Assembly: GCA_036666555.1 (NCBI GenBank)
Contig: JAVWVS010000007.1
Location: 21,402 to 85,401 of the forward strand
Source: UMGS1251 sp036666555
Lineage (GTDB): Bacteria; Bacillota; Clostridia; Lachnospirales; Lachnospiraceae
Direction: 5' to 3'
Length of the DNA: 64,000 bases
Position numbers and translations under genes: made by a program. Shown here piece by piece: positions 51,170-59,799 of the stretch. Every line of letters starts with the position of its first letter. Position 1 is the stretch's first letter. The notes beneath the pieces were generated by a model. The model was not told where the DNA came from and ran no database searches. It saw nothing but the letters and a program-made list of their open reading frames with translations.

Positions 51170-54100
51170 ATGAACAACGTAAAACGAGTATATGTGGAGA
51201 AAAAACCAGAATTTGCAGTTCAGGCAAAAGAATTAAAACATGAAATAAAGAGTTACCTTGGAATTAAAACGGTTGAAAATGTAAGAATATTTATTCGATA
51301 TGACATAGAAAATGTAAGACCGGAAACGTTTGAAAGAGCATGTAATGGTGTCTTCGCAGAACCTCCCGTGGATATGCTTTATGATGAAAGGATACCGGTG
51401 AAAGAGACGGATCACGTTTTTTCTGTGGAATTTTTACCGGGACAATTTGATCAAAGAGCAGATTCGGCAGTACAATGTGTGCAGTTTATCAAAGAAGATG
51501 AAAAACCGGTTATTAAATCTGCAACTACATACTTGATTGAAGGAATTATTACGGAAGAGGAATTTGCTGCAATCAAGAACCATTGTATTAATCCGGTGGA
51601 CTCCAGAGAAACAGGAATGGAAAAACCGGAAACATTGATTACGAAATTTGAAGAACCAAAAGCAGTAATTGTTTTTGAAGGTTTTTCTTGTATGTCAGCA
51701 GACAAGTTAGAAGAATTGTATCGTTCCTTAGGTCTTGCCATGACCTTTAAAGATTTTCTGCATATTCAAAAGTATTTTGCAACCGAAGAAAAACGGGATC
51801 CATCTATGACGGAAATACGTGTGTTAGATACTTATTGGTCAGACCACTGTCGCCATACCACATTTTCTACCGAACTGACCAAGGTGAGTTTTGCAGAAGG
51901 CGATTATAAAAAACCGATGGAAGACACTTACAAGCAATACTTAAAGGATCACAGTGAGATTTTTGCAGGAAGAGAAGATAAATTTGTCTGTTTGATGGAT
52001 TTGGCACTGATGGCAATGCGAAAATTGAAAAAAGAAGGAAAATTAGAAGACCAAGAAGAATCGGATGAAATCAATGCGTGCAGTATTGTGGTTCCGGTGA
52101 AGGTAGATGAAAAAGAAGAAGAGTGGTTAGTCAACTTTAAAAACGAGACACACAATCACCCGACTGAAATAGAACCTTTTGGTGGTGCGGCAACTTGTCT
52201 TGGTGGGGCGATTCGTGATCCACTATCAGGCAGAACTTATGTATATCAGGCAATGCGTGTAACTGGTGCGGCAGACCCTACGGTATCTGTAAAAGACACC
52301 TTAAAAGGGAAACTTCCACAGAAAAAATTAGTGCGTGGTGCAGCACATGGATATAGTTCTTATGGTAATCAAATAGGACTGGCAACCGGAGCAGTGAAAG
52401 AAATTTATCATCCAAACTACGTGGCAAAACGTATGGAAATAGGTGCTGTCTTAGGGGCGGCTCCAAGGCGTGCAGTTATTCGAGAAACTTCAGATGAAGG
52501 CGATATTATCATTTTGTTAGGTGGACGTACCGGACGTGACGGATGTGGCGGTGCCACCGGTTCCTCCAAGGTACACACGGAGGAATCCATCGAAACTTGT
52601 GGAGCAGAAGTGCAAAAAGGAAATCCTCCCACGGAACGTAAGATTCAGCGTTTATTCCGTAGAGAAGAAGTAAGTAAATTGATAAAAAAATGCAACGATT
52701 TTGGAGCAGGCGGAGTGTCGGTGGCCATCGGAGAACTGGCAGACGGACTTCGTATTGATTTAGATCGTGTTCCAAAAAAATATGCCGGTTTAGATGGTAC
52801 GGAAATTGCGATTTCAGAATCACAGGAACGTATGGCTGTGGTAGTAGATCCCAAAGACGTGAAACAATTTTTGGCGTATGCAAAAGAAGAAAACCTAGAA
52901 GCGGTGGAAGTTGCAGTAGTAACCCAAGAACCAAGACTGGTCTTATCTTGGAGGGGAGCCGAAATAGTGAATATCGCCAGAGCATTTTTGGATACTAACG
53001 GCGCACATCAGGAAACGACTGTTTCCGTAGATATTCCAAGTAAGGCAGACACTATTTTTGTGAAAGAGGAAATTGCAGATGTAAAAGCAAAATGGTTAGA
53101 ACTGCTAAGAGATTTGAATGTGTGTTCACAAAAAGGATTAGTAGAAATGTTTGATGGTTCTATTGGAGCCGGATCGGTGTTGATGCCTCATGGTGGTAAA
53201 TACCAGATGACAGAAACTCAGAGTATGGTAGCAAAACTTCCGGTTTTAACAGGAAAAACAGATACAGTCACCATGATGAGTTACGGTTTTGACCCTTATC
53301 TATCCAGCTGGAGCCCTTATCATGGAGCAGTGTATGCAGTGATTGAGTCGGTTGCAAAAATTGTTGCGACCGGTGGAGCGTATGAGAAAATTCGATTTAC
53401 ATTCCAGGAATATTTCCGACGTATGACAGAGGATCCACAGAGATGGAGTCAGCCATTTGCAGCACTATTAGGCGCATATGCAGCACAACTGGGACTGGGA
53501 CTTCCTTCCATTGGAGGAAAAGACAGTATGTCAGGAACGTTCCAGGATATTGATGTACCACCTACATTGGTTTCCTTTGCAGTGGATATAGCAGTGCAAC
53601 AAGACATTATTACACCGGAGTTAAAAGAAACCGGTAATAAGCTTGTATGGCTTCGCATGGAAAAAGATGAATATGACCTACCGAACTATGAAAGTGTCAT
53701 GGAACAGTACGGGAAATTCACAGAAGACATTCGCAGTGGCAATATTGTATCGGCATATGCACTGGATCGTCATGGGGTGATTGCGGCAGTTAGTAAGATG
53801 GCTTTTGGTAATGAAAAAGGCGTAAAAATAGAACACAGTATGGATGCGGGAGAATTATTTGCACCGGCATTTGGTGATATTATCGCAGAAGTACCTGCAG
53901 ATAGAATCGGAAAACTTCACATTACCTATACAGTATTTGGAGAAGTGACCGCAGATGAAAAATTCAGCTATGGGAATGTGGAACTCACCCTTGCAAAAGC
54001 CAAAGAAGCATGGACATCTACATTGCAGAAAGTATTTCCAACGAAATCAGACAATCAAGAGAAAGAAGCAGTGTTAGAAACAAAGATATACGATACCAAA

Positions 54101-54928
54101 GAGGTTCATATCTGCCAGCATAAGATGGGACAACCTACGGTATTTATCCCCGTATTTCCAGGAACCAACTGCGAATATGACAGTGCAAAAGCATTTGAAC
54201 GTGCAGGTGCAAAAGTCATTACCAGAGTGTTTAAGAATTTAGATGAAGCAGATATCAGAGATTCTTTCGTAGAATTTGAACGTGCGATTAATGCTTCACA
54301 GATGATTATGTTTCCAGGAGGATTTAGTGCCGGTGATGAACCCGATGGTTCGGCTAAATTTTTCGCAACTGCATTCCAAAATGCAAAGATAAAAGAAGCA
54401 GTAGAAAAGCTGCTTCATGAAAGAGACGGATTAGCCCTTGGTGTCTGCAATGGTTTCCAAACATTAATTAAGCTGGGGCTGGTACCTTATGGAGCAATCG
54501 TAGGTCAAAAGGAAGATTCGCCTACACTGACCTATAATACGATTGGACGTCATATTTCTAAAATGGTATATACAAAAGTAGTAACGAATAAATCTCCATG
54601 GCTTACACAGGCAAAGCTAGGTGCAGTATACACCAACCCAGCTTCTCACGGAGAAGGACGATTTGTTGCCAATGAAGAATGGCTTCGTAAATTATTTGAA
54701 AATGGGCAAGTAGCAACTCAGTATGTAGATGTAGAAGGGAACATTTGCATGGATGAGGAGTGGAATGTCAACGGATCTTATTGTGGCATTGAAGGAATTA
54801 CCAGCCCGGATGGAAGAGTGCTTGGGAAAATGGCACATTCAGAAAGACGGGGAGATTCTGTCGCAATCAATATTTATGGAGAACAAGATTTGAAGATATT
54901 TGAATCTGGCGTTGCATATTTCGAATAA
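51170..54928 (+). CDS. purL: Phosphoribosylformylglycinamidine synthase, single-chain
   Basis: Fourth step of purine biosynthesis: converts FGAR and glutamine to FGAM with ATP. The 1252-residue protein fuses the synthetase and glutaminase parts. An N-terminal PurS-like region leads into the first AIRS-type half with DTYWSDHCRHTTF near residue 222 and NFKNETHNHPTEIEPFGGAA near 323. The second half has GLPSIGGKDSMSG near 780. The C-terminal class I glutaminase starts with PVFPGTNCEYDS near 994, with its nucleophile cysteine in LGVCNGFQTL near 1094. AAGGAG precedes the ATG. The other pur genes are not nearby. Confidence 0.97.
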   Translation: MNNVKRVYVEKKPEFAVQAKELKHEIKSYLGIKTVENVRIFIRYDIENVRPETFERACNGVFAEPPVDMLYDERIPVKETDHVFSVEFLPGQFDQRADSAVQCVQFIKEDEKPVIKSATTYLIEGIITEEEFAAIKNHCINPVDSRETGMEKPETLITKFEEPKAVIVFEGFSCMSADKLEELYRSLGLAMTFKDFLHIQKYFATEEKRDPSMTEIRVLDTYWSDHCRHTTFSTELTKVSFAEGDYKKPMEDTYKQYLKDHSEIFAGREDKFVCLMDLALMAMRKLKKEGKLEDQEESDEINACSIVVPVKVDEKEEEWLVNFKNETHNHPTEIEPFGGAATCLGGAIRDPLSGRTYVYQAMRVTGAADPTVSVKDTLKGKLPQKKLVRGAAHGYSSYGNQIGLATGAVKEIYHPNYVAKRMEIGAVLGAAPRRAVIRETSDEGDIIILLGGRTGRDGCGGATGSSKVHTEESIETCGAEVQKGNPPTERKIQRLFRREEVSKLIKKCNDFGAGGVSVAIGELADGLRIDLDRVPKKYAGLDGTEIAISESQERMAVVVDPKDVKQFLAYAKEENLEAVEVAVVTQEPRLVLSWRGAEIVNIARAFLDTNGAHQETTVSVDIPSKADTIFVKEEIADVKAKWLELLRDLNVCSQKGLVEMFDGSIGAGSVLMPHGGKYQMTETQSMVAKLPVLTGKTDTVTMMSYGFDPYLSSWSPYHGAVYAVIESVAKIVATGGAYEKIRFTFQEYFRRMTEDPQRWSQPFAALLGAYAAQLGLGLPSIGGKDSMSGTFQDIDVPPTLVSFAVDIAVQQDIITPELKETGNKLVWLRMEKDEYDLPNYESVMEQYGKFTEDIRSGNIVSAYALDRHGVIAAVSKMAFGNEKGVKIEHSMDAGELFAPAFGDIIAEVPADRIGKLHITYTVFGEVTADEKFSYGNVELTLAKAKEAWTSTLQKVFPTKSDNQEKEAVLETKIYDTKEVHICQHKMGQPTVFIPVFPGTNCEYDSAKAFERAGAKVITRVFKNLDEADIRDSFVEFERAINASQMIMFPGGFSAGDEPDGSAKFFATAFQNAKIKEAVEKLLHERDGLALGVCNGFQTLIKLGLVPYGAIVGQKEDSPTLTYNTIGRHISKMVYTKVVTNKSPWLTQAKLGAVYTNPASHGEGRFVANEEWLRKLFENGQVATQYVDVEGNICMDEEWNVNGSYCGIEGITSPDGRVLGKMAHSERRGDSVAINIYGEQDLKIFESGVAYFE

Positions 54929-54996
54929 AAAAAGCTTGAAAAGCATAAATAAAGTCAAAAAATGAAGGAATCAAAATAAAAAATTGCAAAAAGTGC

Positions 54997-55025
54997 TTGC
55001 CATTTTAAAAAAAATATTTTACAAT
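54997..55025 (+). promoter_or_regulatory. Promoter of gdhA
   Basis: TTGCCA at 54997-55002, 17-base spacer, TACAAT at 55020-55025. The transcript would begin just before the hairpin at 55045-55081. Confidence 0.7.
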
Positions 55026-55044
55026 ATGAAAAGGCAAAGAAGTC

Positions 55045-55085
55045 AAAGCAACCGGACCATGTTTGTCAGCCCGGTTGCTTTTCAA
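55045..55085 (+). promoter_or_regulatory. Terminator-like hairpin in the gdhA leader
   Basis: Arms AAAGCAACCGG and CCGGTTGCTTT around a 15-base loop, followed by TTCAATTTTATTT. Because a promoter lies upstream and the gdhA ribosome site (GGAGG) lies about 15 bases downstream, the hairpin is inside the leader and could act as an attenuator. Confidence 0.6.
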
Positions 55086-55107
55086 TTTTATTTCGGAGGT
55101 ATTGAAA

Positions 55108-56442
55108 ATGTCATATGTAGATGAAGTAATTGAATCGGTAGTAAAGAAAAATCCAGCAGAGCCGGAGTTTCATCAAGCGGTCAAAGAAGTACTGGAATCT
55201 TTAAGAAAAGTAGTAGAATCTGAGGAAGAAAAATTTAGAAAAGAAGCATTGTTAGAAAGACTGGTAGAACCGGAACGACAATTAAAGTTTCGTATTCCTT
55301 GGGTAGATGATAAAGGACAGGTGCAGGTGAATACTGGCTACCGTGTACAATTCAACAGCGCAATAGGCCCTTATAAAGGAGGTTTGCGCCTTCATCCGTC
55401 AGTCAACTTAGGAATCATCAAATTCCTTGGATTTGAACAAGTATTTAAAAATTCTTTAACAGGGCTTCCAATTGGTGGTGGAAAAGGCGGAGCTGATTTT
55501 GATCCCAAAGGAAAATCGGATCGAGAAGTGATGTCCTTTTGCCAAAGTTTTATGACAGAATTATGTAAATATATTGGTGCGGATACAGATGTTCCAGCGG
55601 GAGATATCGGAACCGGAGCAAGAGAAATCGGATACATGTTTGGACAATACAAGAGAATTCGTGGTGTATATGAAGGGGTTCTCACAGGAAAAGGATTGAG
55701 CTACGGGGGTTCTCTTGCAAGAACAGAGGCAACTGGATTTGGTCTTTTATATCTAACACAAGAATTATTAAAAATTAATGGAATAGAACTTTCAGGAAAG
55801 ACCATAGCAGTGTCTGGATCTGGAAATGTTGCCACCTATGCGATAAAAAAAGCACAGGAATTAGGAGCAAAAGTAGTAACAGCCAGCGATTCTACCGGAT
55901 GGATATATGATGGGGAAGGTATTGACGTTGCAGCTTTAAAAGACATTAAAGAAGTGAAACGCGGAAGATTAAGCGAATATAAAAAATACCGTCCGAATTC
56001 AGAATATCACCAAGGAACCGGAGTGTGGAGCGTGAAAGTGGATTTAGCACTTCCTTGTGCGACTCAAAATGAACTGCATTTAGAAGATGCTAAAATGCTG
56101 GTAGAAAATGGTGTCATTGCAGTTGCAGAAGGTGCAAATATGCCGACTACCTTGGAAGCAACCCAGTATTTACAATCTAAAGGGGTTCTATTTGCACCCG
56201 GAAAAGCAGCTAATGCAGGTGGTGTTGCAACATCAGCACTGGAAATGTCACAAAATAGTGAACGTCTGAGCTGGACCTTTGAAGAAGTAGATACAAAATT
56301 GCAAACCATTATGGTAAATATCTGTCATAACATGGCAGATGCAGCTGAAAAATATGGAGTGAAAGGCAATTATGTAGCAGGAGCTAATATTGCCGGATTT
56401 GAAAAAGTGGTAGCAGCAATGATGGCACAAGGTATTGTTTAG
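55108..56442 (+). CDS. gdhA: Glutamate dehydrogenase (NADP-specific type)
   Basis: Interconverts 2-oxoglutarate plus ammonia and glutamate. 444 residues, the normal size of hexameric GDH. YKGGLRLHPSV near residue 91 and the catalytic lysine region LPIGGGKGGADFDPKGKSD near 119-137 are intact. The nucleotide-binding motif GSGNVATYA is near 237. The ATG at 55108 has GGAGG nine bases upstream; an in-frame ATG at 55063 lies within the leader hairpin. It is followed by a tRNA pair under a separate promoter. Confidence 0.96.
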   Translation: MSYVDEVIESVVKKNPAEPEFHQAVKEVLESLRKVVESEEEKFRKEALLERLVEPERQLKFRIPWVDDKGQVQVNTGYRVQFNSAIGPYKGGLRLHPSVNLGIIKFLGFEQVFKNSLTGLPIGGGKGGADFDPKGKSDREVMSFCQSFMTELCKYIGADTDVPAGDIGTGAREIGYMFGQYKRIRGVYEGVLTGKGLSYGGSLARTEATGFGLLYLTQELLKINGIELSGKTIAVSGSGNVATYAIKKAQELGAKVVTASDSTGWIYDGEGIDVAALKDIKEVKRGRLSEYKKYRPNSEYHQGTGVWSVKVDLALPCATQNELHLEDAKMLVENGVIAVAEGANMPTTLEATQYLQSKGVLFAPGKAANAGGVATSALEMSQNSERLSWTFEEVDTKLQTIMVNICHNMADAAEKYGVKGNYVAGANIAGFEKVVAAMMAQGIV

Positions 56443-56481
56443 AACGAAAAAATAATAAATAGAGAAAAGTACAAAAAACTA

Positions 56482-56511
56482 TTGACATTTTGTCGAGGGT
56501 AATAGTATAAT
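56482..56511 (+). promoter_or_regulatory. Promoter of tRNA-Val/tRNA-Met
   Basis: TTGACA at 56482-56487, 18-base spacer, TATAAT at 56506-56511; both boxes are perfect consensus. A small hairpin GCGGGTTCG...CGGACCCGC (56519-56541) follows before the first tRNA. Confidence 0.85.
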
Positions 56512-56547
56512 AGCAAAGCGGGTTCGAGGTACGGACCCGCACATTAT

Positions 56548-56620
56548 GGGATCTTAGCTCAGCTGGGAGAGCATCTGCCTTACAAGCAGAGGGTCATAGG
56601 TTCGAGCCCTATAGGTCCCA
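56548..56620 (+). tRNA. tRNA-Val (anticodon TAC)
   Basis: A 73-base cloverleaf: acceptor GGGATCT/AGGTCCC, anticodon stem CTGCC/GGCAG-type arm with loop containing TTACAA, T-arm with GGTTCGAGC. Anticodon TAC reads valine codons. CCA not encoded. Confidence 0.95.
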
Positions 56621-56657
56621 TTTATCTGAATAGCTTCAGATAAGACTAATTTCATAT

Positions 56658-56731
56658 GGCGGGATAGCTCAGTTGGCTAGAGCACACGGTTCATACCCGT
56701 GGTGTCGCTGGTTCAAATCCAGTTCCCGCTA
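56658..56731 (+). tRNA. tRNA-Met (anticodon CAT), elongator type
   Basis: A 74-base cloverleaf: acceptor GGCGGGA/TCCCGCT, anticodon stem CACGG/CCGTG with loop TTCATAC, T-arm with GGTTCAAAT. It lacks the three G-C pairs of initiator anticodon stems and starts with GGCGG like Bacillus elongator tRNA-Met. CCA not encoded. Confidence 0.93.
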
Positions 56732-56748
56732 CTTGCGATCATCGCGAC

Positions 56749-56785
56749 ACCGAGACACAATTACAATTGTTTCTCGGTTATTTTT
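56749..56785 (+). terminator. Terminator of the tRNA operon
   Basis: A 14-base stem with one mismatch (56749-56762 with 56765-56778) followed by TTATTTTT. Confidence 0.75.
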
Positions 56786-56812
56786 ATACAATGTAGAAGC
56801 GGAGGAATAAAA

Positions 56813-57163
56813 ATGGGAAATAATAAAGGGAAGAACGTTATTTTTACACTTGCAGGTGCGTACCTCATGTATACGGGGGGGAAACTTTTTATGGATGTGA
56901 ACAAAGCAAGGCCGAATCATTATGGGCTGTTGATGGCTGCCAGTGTTACCTTTTTCATTATCGGAATCGGAGTCATTGCGTTCTACATGAAAGACTATTT
57001 TAAGCATGAAACCATAGAAGAAGAATCAACTGAAGAAGAACCGGCTTTAGAGGAGGCACCGCAGGAAGTGCCCGTGGAGACGGTTGCGGAAGAAGAGCCG
57101 GAAGAACCAGAAAAATTGGAAAAACCAGAAGAATTGGAAAAACCAGAAGAACCAAAGGAGTAA
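56813..57163 (+). CDS. Small membrane protein with acidic tail, function unknown
   Basis: A 116-residue protein, not recognised as a named family. A basic N-terminus is followed by two hydrophobic segments (about residues 9-25 and 38-60) forming a hairpin. The remaining 55 residues are almost entirely Glu, Pro, Lys and Val, ending in short repeats of EKPEEL and EKPEEP type. The ATG at 56813 follows GGAGGAAT, whereas longer in-frame starts would run into tRNA-Met. It ends 3 bases before ispF and is probably co-transcribed with it. Confidence 0.78.
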   Translation: MGNNKGKNVIFTLAGAYLMYTGGKLFMDVNKARPNHYGLLMAASVTFFIIGIGVIAFYMKDYFKHETIEEESTEEEPALEEAPQEVPVETVAEEEPEEPEKLEKPEELEKPEEPKE

Positions 57164-57166
57164 GCG

Positions 57167-57709
57167 ATGCGGGTAGGAATGGGATACGATGTTCATAAGT
57201 TGGTGGAAGGACGGGAATTGATATTAGGTGGTGTAAAGATTCCTTATGAAAAAGGTCTCTTGGGACATTCCGATGCGGATGTATTGCTACATGCCATTAT
57301 GGATGCCCTTCTGGGTGCGGCTGCTCTGGGGGATATTGGAAAACATTTTCCGGATACAGACGAAATCTATCGAGGAATTTCCAGCTTGAAGTTATTAGAA
57401 AAAGTAGGGAAGCTTGTAGAAACAGAGATATTTGTAATTGAGAATATTGATGCAACCATTATTGCCCAACGTCCTAAGATGGGCCCGTATATGGATAGAA
57501 TGCGGGAAAATATTGGGAGAGCCCTTGGAATTTCCATAGACCAGATTAATATAAAAGCTACTACCGAAGAGGGTCTTGGCTTCACCGGAAATGGAGAAGG
57601 AATCTCGGCACAGGCGATTTGTGCCCTTGAAAAAGCAACGAATCAAAGTTTTCTGGTGATGACTGATGAAATGACTTCTTGTGGAGGCTGCGGTGGTTGC
57701 AGCAAGTAA
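57167..57709 (+). CDS. ispF: 2-C-methyl-D-erythritol 2,4-cyclodiphosphate synthase
   Basis: Fifth enzyme of the MEP isoprenoid pathway. The zinc site D-x-H is in GYDVHKL at residues 6-12 and the third ligand in LGHSDADVLLHAIMDALLG near 35-53. The substrate motif TTEEGLGFTGNGEGI near 131 is complete. The core ends near residue 157 as usual, but this protein continues to 180 residues with a tail ending MTSCGGCGGCSK, which carries three closely spaced cysteines. It follows the small membrane protein by 3 bases. Confidence 0.95.
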   Translation: MRVGMGYDVHKLVEGRELILGGVKIPYEKGLLGHSDADVLLHAIMDALLGAAALGDIGKHFPDTDEIYRGISSLKLLEKVGKLVETEIFVIENIDATIIAQRPKMGPYMDRMRENIGRALGISIDQINIKATTEEGLGFTGNGEGISAQAICALEKATNQSFLVMTDEMTSCGGCGGCSK

Positions 57710-57722
57710 AAGGAATTAGCAT

Positions 57723-58796
57723 ATGAATATAGAATTTCGAAAATTAGAGGCGAACGAATATCCAAAAACAAGAGCGTTATGGGAAGACATTTTTGTAGAA
57801 GACACGAAGGCTTTTTTGGATTACTATTATCAGATAAAAGTGGCAGAAAATGAGATATATGGTGCAGTGGAAGACAATGAAATAAGGGCAATGTTACATC
57901 TGAATCCCTATCCCTTGTCAATGAATGGAAAAGAACGGAACAGTCATTATATCGTCGCAGTTGCTACGGATAAGAACTATCGTAAAAAGGGACTTATGGC
58001 AAGTCTTTTGAAACGGTCTATGCAAAGCATGTACGATAGGGGAGAAGGGTTCACATTTCTGATGCCGGCAGCGGAAGCAATTTATCATCCTTTTGATTTT
58101 CGTTTTGTATATGCACAAGCACAGATGAAAAAGAAAAAAACGGTGATGGCAGACCAAGTGATACCGCTCAAAGCACAGCCGGAAGATTGTCAGGAGCTGG
58201 CTCGATTTGCTACTGCTTATCTAAAAAAACGGTATGGCATTTATGCAATCCGTGATGAGCACTATTATGAGACGGTGCTTGCAGAACTGCAAAGCGAGAA
58301 AGGTCATATGGAGATTTTCAGAGAAAAAACAGATGCTGGAAAAATCTTGGGTTGTTTTCTTTCCGGTGGAGAAGAAGTGTTGGAGGTACGAGAACCTATG
58401 GTGCTTCCAAAGTGGCAGAATAAGATCGGATACGACTTTTCATATAGTGTGAAAAAACCCATGATCATGGCGCGAATTCTTCATCTGGAGACACTGATGA
58501 GATGTGCAAAAGTAAGGGAAGATATGCAGTGTGAGATTGGTGTTTGGGATCCTTTATTAGAAGGAAATAATGGTACATTTCATATTTATGGAAAAAAAGG
58601 GGCATTCGTATCTATTGAAAAACAAACAGAGGTGGGAGAAACCATTTCCATTGCTGCTCTAACGAGTTTCTTATTTGGCTATCAAACACTGGAACAGTCA
58701 CTGGCTGAAGAACACGACAATCTTTCAGAGAAAAGCAAGAAAGAATTGGGTAAAATCATCCCTTTTTCTCCTATTTATTTGAATGAAATCGTATAA
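57723..58796 (+). CDS. GNAT-family acetyltransferase, Eis-like
   Basis: A 357-residue protein. The N-terminal GNAT fold contains YIVAVATDKNYRKKGLMASL near residues 77-96, with the acetyl-CoA binding R/K-x-x-G-x-x segment. A second GNAT-like half and a C-terminal region ending FLFGYQTLEQ resemble the sterol-carrier-like domain of Eis proteins. The target is unknown. It lies 13 bases after ispF and is the last gene before the T-box promoter. Confidence 0.8.
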   Translation: MNIEFRKLEANEYPKTRALWEDIFVEDTKAFLDYYYQIKVAENEIYGAVEDNEIRAMLHLNPYPLSMNGKERNSHYIVAVATDKNYRKKGLMASLLKRSMQSMYDRGEGFTFLMPAAEAIYHPFDFRFVYAQAQMKKKKTVMADQVIPLKAQPEDCQELARFATAYLKKRYGIYAIRDEHYYETVLAELQSEKGHMEIFREKTDAGKILGCFLSGGEEVLEVREPMVLPKWQNKIGYDFSYSVKKPMIMARILHLETLMRCAKVREDMQCEIGVWDPLLEGNNGTFHIYGKKGAFVSIEKQTEVGETISIAALTSFLFGYQTLEQSLAEEHDNLSEKSKKELGKIIPFSPIYLNEIV

Positions 58797-58799
58797 TGG

Positions 58800-58828
58800 T
58801 TGACAAATCTTCGAAAATTTCATAAACT
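58800..58828 (+). promoter_or_regulatory. Promoter of the T-box/cysE-cysS operon
   Basis: TTGACA at 58800-58805, 17-base spacer, TAAACT at 58823-58828. The -35 box is perfect and the -10 box matches four of six positions. Confidence 0.5.
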
Positions 58829-58847
58829 ATAAAGGAATAGCTAAAAA

Positions 58848-59083
58848 CTATGAACGAAGAGAGTAGTATACCAAGAACCGAAAGAGAGAGATTGTCATCG
58901 GCTGAAAGCAATCTTAGGGAAATGGCATGTGAAGTGCATTCGGGAGTTGCCCTGAGGAAATAAAGTATTTAGGGACGTTTCGCATACGTTATATGCTTCA
59001 AGAGGAAGATGTCAATATGGAGTCTTCTAATAGAGTGGAACCGCGGTTATTATCGTCTCTTTGTATAAGAGGCGTTTTTTGTA
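58848..59083 (+). promoter_or_regulatory. T-box riboswitch leader, probably Cys-specific
   Basis: Typical T-box leader. Stem I begins near GAACGAAGAGAGTAGTATACC, which includes the AGTA element. The conserved T-box sequence AGAGTGGAACCGCGG is at 59032-59046. It is followed by a terminator hairpin with arms CGTCTCTT and AAGAGGCG and a T-run (about 59054-59081). Uncharged tRNA pairing with the T-box would stop this terminator from forming. The codon TGC in GAAGTGCATT (58931-58940 region) sits where the specifier is expected and fits the downstream cysE and cysS. Confidence 0.9.
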
Positions 59084-59115
59084 CGCAATTTTAGAATAAA
59101 AGGGGAGGATTTATA

Positions 59116-59799
59116 ATGGGTATGATTTCTTATATCAAAGAAGAATTAAATGTTATTCGAGAACGGGATCCGGCGATTAAAACCAATATGGAGGTATTTC
59201 TTTATCCTAGTTTTAAAGCAATTTTAAGATACCGGATAGCCCACAAACTATATTTAAACAAGCATTATTTTTGGGCAAGATGGTTTTCGCAAAGAACGGT
59301 ACGAAAAACAGGAATTGAAATTCATCCCGGTGCAACGATTGGAAAAGGGCTTTTTATTGATCATGGAACCGGTGTTATTATTGGAGAAACCGCCATTATT
59401 GGAGATAATGTAACGTTATATCAGGGGGTGACGTTGGGTGGTACTGGGAAAGAACAAGGGAAAAGACACCCCACCCTTCAAGATAACGTAATGGTAAGTG
59501 CAGGAGCAAGAGTGATAGGCTCCTTTACTATTGGAGAAAATTCAAAGATTGGTGCGGGGTCGGTGGTATTGGAGGAAGTACCACCCAATTGTACGGTAGT
59601 AGGTGTGCCGGGACGAATTGTTCGTATGGGAAATCAAAAAGTTCCCCGCATGGATATGGATCAAATTCATCTGCCGGATCCGGTGCTAAGCGATATTCAG
59701 GAACTGCAAAGAGATAATCGGCAATTGAAAAAGAAATTGGAAGAGTTAGAAAATACAATGAAAAAAATAATGGAGGAAAAACAGAATGAAAATTTATAA
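59116..59799 (+). CDS. cysE: Serine O-acetyltransferase
   Basis: Makes O-acetylserine from serine and acetyl-CoA, the first step of cysteine synthesis. 227 residues. A helical N-terminal region is followed by a left-handed beta-helix of hexapeptide repeats with the signature GIEIHPGATIGKGLFIDHGT and then GVVIGETAIIGDN-type repeats, with KRHPTL near residue 116. A C-terminal coiled-coil tail of about 40 residues is longer than in many homologues. GGGGAGG precedes the ATG. The 3' end overlaps cysS by 14 bases. Both genes are behind the T-box. Confidence 0.95.
   Translation: MGMISYIKEELNVIRERDPAIKTNMEVFLYPSFKAILRYRIAHKLYLNKHYFWARWFSQRTVRKTGIEIHPGATIGKGLFIDHGTGVIIGETAIIGDNVTLYQGVTLGGTGKEQGKRHPTLQDNVMVSAGARVIGSFTIGENSKIGAGSVVLEEVPPNCTVVGVPGRIVRMGNQKVPRMDMDQIHLPDPVLSDIQELQRDNRQLKKKLEELENTMKKIMEEKQNENL

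Noticed and set aside
58806..58847. TATAAA at 58828-58833 as the -10 box of the T-box promoter
   Set aside because: It would be 22 bases from the TTGACA box; TAAACT at 17 bases is a better fit, though weaker in sequence.
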